Shown here in pieces: positions 60,872 to 64,000 of a DNA stretch of 64,000 bases. Origin of the DNA: Verrucomicrobiia bacterium (GTDB lineage Bacteria; Verrucomicrobiota; Verrucomicrobiia; Limisphaerales; UBA1100); assembly GCA_014239365.1 (NCBI GenBank), contig JAAZZB010000084.1, positions 1-64,000 on the forward strand, in the 5' to 3' direction. The first letter of the stretch is position 1; every line of letters starts with the position of its first letter. The position numbers and the translations under genes were made by a program. Under the pieces are notes generated by a model. That model did no database searches, was not told the origin of the DNA, and saw nothing but the letters and a program-made list of their open reading frames with translations.

Positions 60872-62772
60872 TCGCCCGGCGTGCGGATGCGTTCGACTAA
60901 TTCTTGGACTTCATTCGGGGGTGGACCGAATTTTTTTGAAACGGCAAAGGCGACGGCGAAGTTGACGGCTGCACCCACTGCGCCAAAGGCATTTGGGGTG
61001 ATGCCGAAGAACCAATTTTCTTTCAAGTCGCCCAAGAACGAAGTGCCGGGGATGAACATAATTCCTTTGTGTTGGAAGACGTAGAGCAACGTGACGCCGA
61101 TGCCGGCGATCATTCCGGCGATTGCGCCTTGGCGGTTCATGCGCTTTGAAAAGATGCCCATCATCAGCACGGGGAAAATGGATGAGGCGGCAAGGCCAAA
61201 GGCGATGGCGACGGTGCCGGCGGCGAAGTCGGGCGGGTTGAGGCCGAAATAACCGGCCATCAAAATCGCACCGACCATCGCGATGCGGCTGGCTTTGAGC
61301 TCTTCTTTTTCGGTGATGTTCGGGCGCATAATTCCTTTTAGCAAATCGTGTGAAATGGCGGAGGCGATGGCGAGCAAGAGTCCGGCGGCGGTGGAAAGGG
61401 CGGCGGCCAAACCACCGGCGACGACGAGGGCAATCACCCAGCCGGGGAGCTTGGCGATTTCGGGGTTGGCGAGTACGATGATATCTTTGTCGACTTTCAC
61501 CATTTCGTTGCCTTGCCAGCCGTGTTGGGCGAAAGGGGTTTTGGCGTGTTTGGTTTTAGCGGCAGCAATTTGTTTTTTAGCCGCGATGATGGCGGCTTGA
61601 GTTTCGGCAATGAGTGTGGCCGCGTTTTGATCTTTTGAAGATTCAGCTGTGGCGAGTTGGGCTTGAGCTTTTTCGAGGGCAAAATGCGCTTCACCCAATC
61701 CGCTTGGGTCGTTGTAATATTGGATGCGGCCGTCTTGGTTCCAATCGCGAAACTCAAGGAGGCCGGTTTTTTCCCAGTTCTTGAACCACTCGGGGCGTTT
61801 CTCATATTCGAGGTTGCCTTCGAGTGCGCCGACTTTTCCGGTTTGGATTGTTTGAGTGAGATTAAGGCGCGCCATCGCGGCGACGGCGGGGGCGGTGGTG
61901 TAAAGGATGGCGATGAAGATGAGCGCGTAACCCGCGGAGAGGCGGGCGTCTTTGACTTTGGGCACAGTGAAAAAGCGAATGATGACGTGCGGCAAACCGG
62001 CGGTGCCGATCATCAGCGAAAGGGTGTACGCAAACATATTCAGTTTGCTGCCCATCACGTCGGTGGTAAATTGATTGAAGCCGAGGTCTTGGATGACGGT
62101 GTCGAGCTTTGCCAAAAGCGGCGTGCCGTCAACATCGCCTCCGAGGCCGAATTGGGGGATGGGGTTTCCGGTCAATTGAAGTGAGATGAAAATTGCGGGG
62201 ACGGTGTACGCGAAAATCAAAACGACGTACTGGACGATTTGGGTGTAGGTGATGCCTTTCATGCCGCCGAGCACGGCGTAAAAAAAGACGATGCCCATTC
62301 CGACGAAGAGGCCGGTGTTGTAATCGGTTTCAAGAAAGCGCGAGAAGACGACGCCGACGCCTTTCATTTGGCCGATGACGTAAGTGACCGAAACGAGAAT
62401 GAGGCAGACGACAGCCACCACGCGGGCGGTTTTGGAATAAAAGCGTTCGCCGATGAATTCCGGCACGGTGAATTTGCCGTACTTGCGAAGGTAAGGCGCG
62501 AGCAATAACGCGAGCAAAACGTAGCCGCCGGTCCAACCCATCAGAAACACCGAACCGCCGTAGCCGGAAAAGGCGATGAGCCCGGCCATCGAAAGAAAGG
62601 ACGCGGCGCTCATCCAATCGGCCGCGGTGGCCATTCCGTTGGCGAGCGGACTCACGCCGCCGCCGGCCACATAAAATTCGCTGGTGGATTTCGCACGGCT
62701 CCAAATCGCGATGCCGATGTACAGCGCGAATGTGATGCCGACGATGAGGTAAGTCCAGGTTTTGACGTCCAT
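60868..62772 (-). CDS. Sodium:solute symporter (SSS family, cation/acetate type) with EF-hand-like insert
   Basis: The product is 634 residues with about 13 membrane helices: FYVAGGGVSPLANGMATAADWMSAASF at the start, GTAGLPHVIIRFFTVPKVKDAR, and LVVAGGLAAALSTAAGLLLAIASAISHDL, as in ActP. A hydrophilic insert at about 302-440 includes DWNQDGRIQYYND (343-355), which fits an EF-hand calcium loop, followed by a long Ala/Gln/Lys helix with coiled-coil character (about 357-410). It is preceded without a gap by the DUF4212 subunit gene. Acetate or another monocarboxylate is the likely cargo, and acs elsewhere in the window would use acetate. Confidence 0.9.
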   Translation of the reverse strand: MDVKTWTYLIVGITFALYIGIAIWSRAKSTSEFYVAGGGVSPLANGMATAADWMSAASFLSMAGLIAFSGYGGSVFLMGWTGGYVLLALLLAPYLRKYGKFTVPEFIGERFYSKTARVVAVVCLILVSVTYVIGQMKGVGVVFSRFLETDYNTGLFVGMGIVFFYAVLGGMKGITYTQIVQYVVLIFAYTVPAIFISLQLTGNPIPQFGLGGDVDGTPLLAKLDTVIQDLGFNQFTTDVMGSKLNMFAYTLSLMIGTAGLPHVIIRFFTVPKVKDARLSAGYALIFIAILYTTAPAVAAMARLNLTQTIQTGKVGALEGNLEYEKRPEWFKNWEKTGLLEFRDWNQDGRIQYYNDPSGLGEAHFALEKAQAQLATAESSKDQNAATLIAETQAAIIAAKKQIAAAKTKHAKTPFAQHGWQGNEMVKVDKDIIVLANPEIAKLPGWVIALVVAGGLAAALSTAAGLLLAIASAISHDLLKGIMRPNITEKEELKASRIAMVGAILMAGYFGLNPPDFAAGTVAIAFGLAASSIFPVLMMGIFSKRMNRQGAIAGMIAGIGVTLLYVFQHKGIMFIPGTSFLGDLKENWFFGITPNAFGAVGAAVNFAVAFAVSKKFGPPPNEVQELVERIRTPGD

Positions 62773-63078
62773 TTAGGCGTCCTCCTTTTTGTCGGTTTCC
62801 GGTTCATCCTCTTTGTCGAAACCGTATTTTTTATCCAACTTGTTCATCAATCGGACGTACACGAAAATGAGCACAACGAAGACGTAGATGGAGCCCTGCT
62901 GCGCCATCCAAAAGCCGAGCTGAAATCCGCCGAGCGAAATTTTGTTGAGTTCTTCAACAAATAAAATGCCGCAGCCGTAGGAGACAAAAAACCACACGGC
63001 GAGCAGCCAAGCCATGATGCGGAGGTTTTCCCGCCAATAATCGCGGCGACGTTGTTGAGAGGATTCGGAATCAGCCAT
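62773..63078 (-). CDS. DUF4212 small subunit of the sodium:solute symporter
   Basis: The product is 101 residues with two membrane helices (MAWLLAVWFFVSYGCGILFVEEL and GSIYVFVVLIFVYVRLM) and the family phrase RDYWRENLRIMAWLLAVWF near the start, ending in a charged tail. DUF4212 proteins accompany SSS symporters of this type as a small subunit. Its stop abuts the start of the symporter gene, so the two are translated together. Confidence 0.9.
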   Translation of the reverse strand: MADSESSQQRRRDYWRENLRIMAWLLAVWFFVSYGCGILFVEELNKISLGGFQLGFWMAQQGSIYVFVVLIFVYVRLMNKLDKKYGFDKEDEPETDKKEDA

Positions 63079-63149
63079 AGCGCGTCGCGCAAACGTTGCG
63101 GGGTTGTAACAGAGAGGGGTTCTGAAGGCAACGGGAAATAGGGTTTATG

Positions 63150-63189
63150 AACACAGATTTTTAGGATCTTCAGGATGAGCATCTGTGTT
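63150..63189. repeat. AACACAGAT hairpin upstream of miaB
   Basis: Arms AACACAGAT (63150-63158) and ATCTGTGTT (63181-63189) with inner AGGATCTTCAGGAT. It belongs to the family at 43082. Unlike the others it lies between two divergent genes and not after a stop codon. Confidence 0.75.
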
Positions 63190-63236
63190 TGCTCTTTCCA
63201 ATCTTGTGTGACTGGCGTACCGTCCGCCGTCCGGAA

Positions 63237-64000
63237 ATGCCGAGTGTTTACATCAAAACTTATGGGTGCCAAATGAACGAGCGCGACAGCGAAGCCGTCG
63301 CCGCGCAGCTCGTGGCCAAGGGTTATGCCGTCGCGCCGGAGGAGGCGGATGCGGATGTGATTTTGCTCAACACTTGCAGCGTGCGCGATGCTGCTGAGCA
63401 AAAAGCGATTAACAAAATGCAAACGCTCATCGGTCAATCGCGTAAACATAATCCCGATGCGGTGCTCGGTTTCATGGGTTGCATGGCGCAAAGCCGCGGA
63501 CAGGAATTGATTGATCAATTGCCTGACGTCGACCTCGTGCTCGGCACGCAAAAATTTCATCGCGCGGGCGAATATCTTGATGACCTTCTCGGCAGTCGGC
63601 GCGACAAGATCGTGGACACCGCCGAAGAAACCGGCAGCGAAGCCACCATCCGCGAGCATCTCTCGTTGGGCGCGAGCGAGGCAAAGGCGATCACCGCCTT
63701 TGTTAGCATTATGCAGGGCTGCAATCAGTTTTGCACATTTTGCATCGTGCCCTACACGCGCGGGCGCGAGCGTTGTCGCAGCATTGAAGATATTGTCGCC
63801 GAGTGCCGCGAGTTGGTGGCGGGCGGCGTGCGGGAAATTACTTTGCTCGGCCAAATCGTTAACAGCTACGGCAAACGCGAAATCGGCGTGCGTGATGGCA
63901 AAAGTGCCTTCGTGCAACTCATCGAAGCCGTGCACGAAATTGATGGGCTCGAACGCGTTCGGTTTACCTCGCCGCATCCGAAAGGTTACGGCGATGATTT
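63237..64000 (+). CDS. miaB: tRNA-2-methylthio-N6-dimethylallyladenosine synthase, 3-prime end outside the window
   Basis: The first 254 codons of a radical-SAM methylthiotransferase are present; the gene runs off the right edge. The N-terminal UPF0004 domain has the three Fe-S cysteines in YGCQMNERDSE, LNTCSVRDAAEQK and GCMAQSRG. The radical-SAM motif CNQFCTFCIVPYTRGRE is complete. NERDSE at the start separates MiaB from RimO and MtaB. It adds the methylthio group to i6A37 of tRNAs reading U-starting codons. The start is ATG 63237. Confidence 0.94.
   Translation, partial: MPSVYIKTYGCQMNERDSEAVAAQLVAKGYAVAPEEADADVILLNTCSVRDAAEQKAINKMQTLIGQSRKHNPDAVLGFMGCMAQSRGQELIDQLPDVDLVLGTQKFHRAGEYLDDLLGSRRDKIVDTAEETGSEATIREHLSLGASEAKAITAFVSIMQGCNQFCTFCIVPYTRGRERCRSIEDIVAECRELVAGGVREITLLGQIVNSYGKREIGVRDGKSAFVQLIEAVHEIDGLERVRFTSPHPKGYGDD

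Overview
The window reads as chromosomal DNA from a Gram-negative, fairly GC-rich bacterium of the PVC group, most likely Verrucomicrobiota. This is inferred from gene content, not from a marker-gene phylogeny. The supporting traits are GYF_2-domain membrane proteins, a sigma factor beside a Ser/Thr kinase fused to a LamG-like domain, Sel1-repeat lipoproteins, a sulfatase and a formylglycine-generating enzyme homologue, a DUF4212/solute symporter pair, and dense families of short palindromic intergenic repeats. Most genes are housekeeping genes in short, tightly packed operons. I see no tRNA, rRNA, CRISPR array or intact insertion sequence.

Left part (1-14.4 kb). The window opens with a perfect 121-bp inverted repeat that includes the start of an SRAP (HMCES/YedK) gene. 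Next come a secreted repeat protein and a TIR/NDT-like protein on the minus strand, which share a promoter-like sequence. A sigma factor, a small overlapping ORF and a LamG-type kinase follow. A block of core metabolism comes next: nadE, hemL, ruvX-truA and trmL. It ends in a SAM-I riboswitch with terminator, which leads a threonine-synthase-like gene, a ThiS/MoaD sulfur carrier and a lysine-tailed NIL-domain protein. This last operon is the best candidate for an unusual pathway: protein-thiocarboxylate-dependent homocysteine synthesis.

Middle (14.4-34.3 kb). Two GYF_2 membrane proteins lead into glnS. They are followed by a zinc metallopeptidase, an LRR fragment, a tiny pseudopilin and two Sel1-repeat proteins. 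Then come aroC, prepilin peptidase/aroE, acs, lolC-lolD and ilvE, and finally a secreted LHH-nuclease toxin with an overlapping SUKH immunity gene.

Right part (34.3-64 kb). mcsA-mcsB-clpC forms a protein-arginine-phosphorylation and proteolysis operon. mlaE-mlaF-mlaD is a lipid transport operon. A glcD-like oxidase, rsmI, the FGE homologue convergent with a sulfatase lacking its modifiable residue, and larA divergent from an M48 protease follow. Next is an unknown protein with a decayed duplication behind it, then a frameshifted Nramp transporter, hemQ-hisS-xylB, a hibernation factor, an amidohydrolase and bioF-bioA. In bioA a palindromic repeat lies in frame inside the gene. The window ends with an Na+/solute symporter pair and the start of miaB.

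Several unrelated hairpin repeat families recur, and almost every copy begins at or inside the stop codon of the upstream gene.
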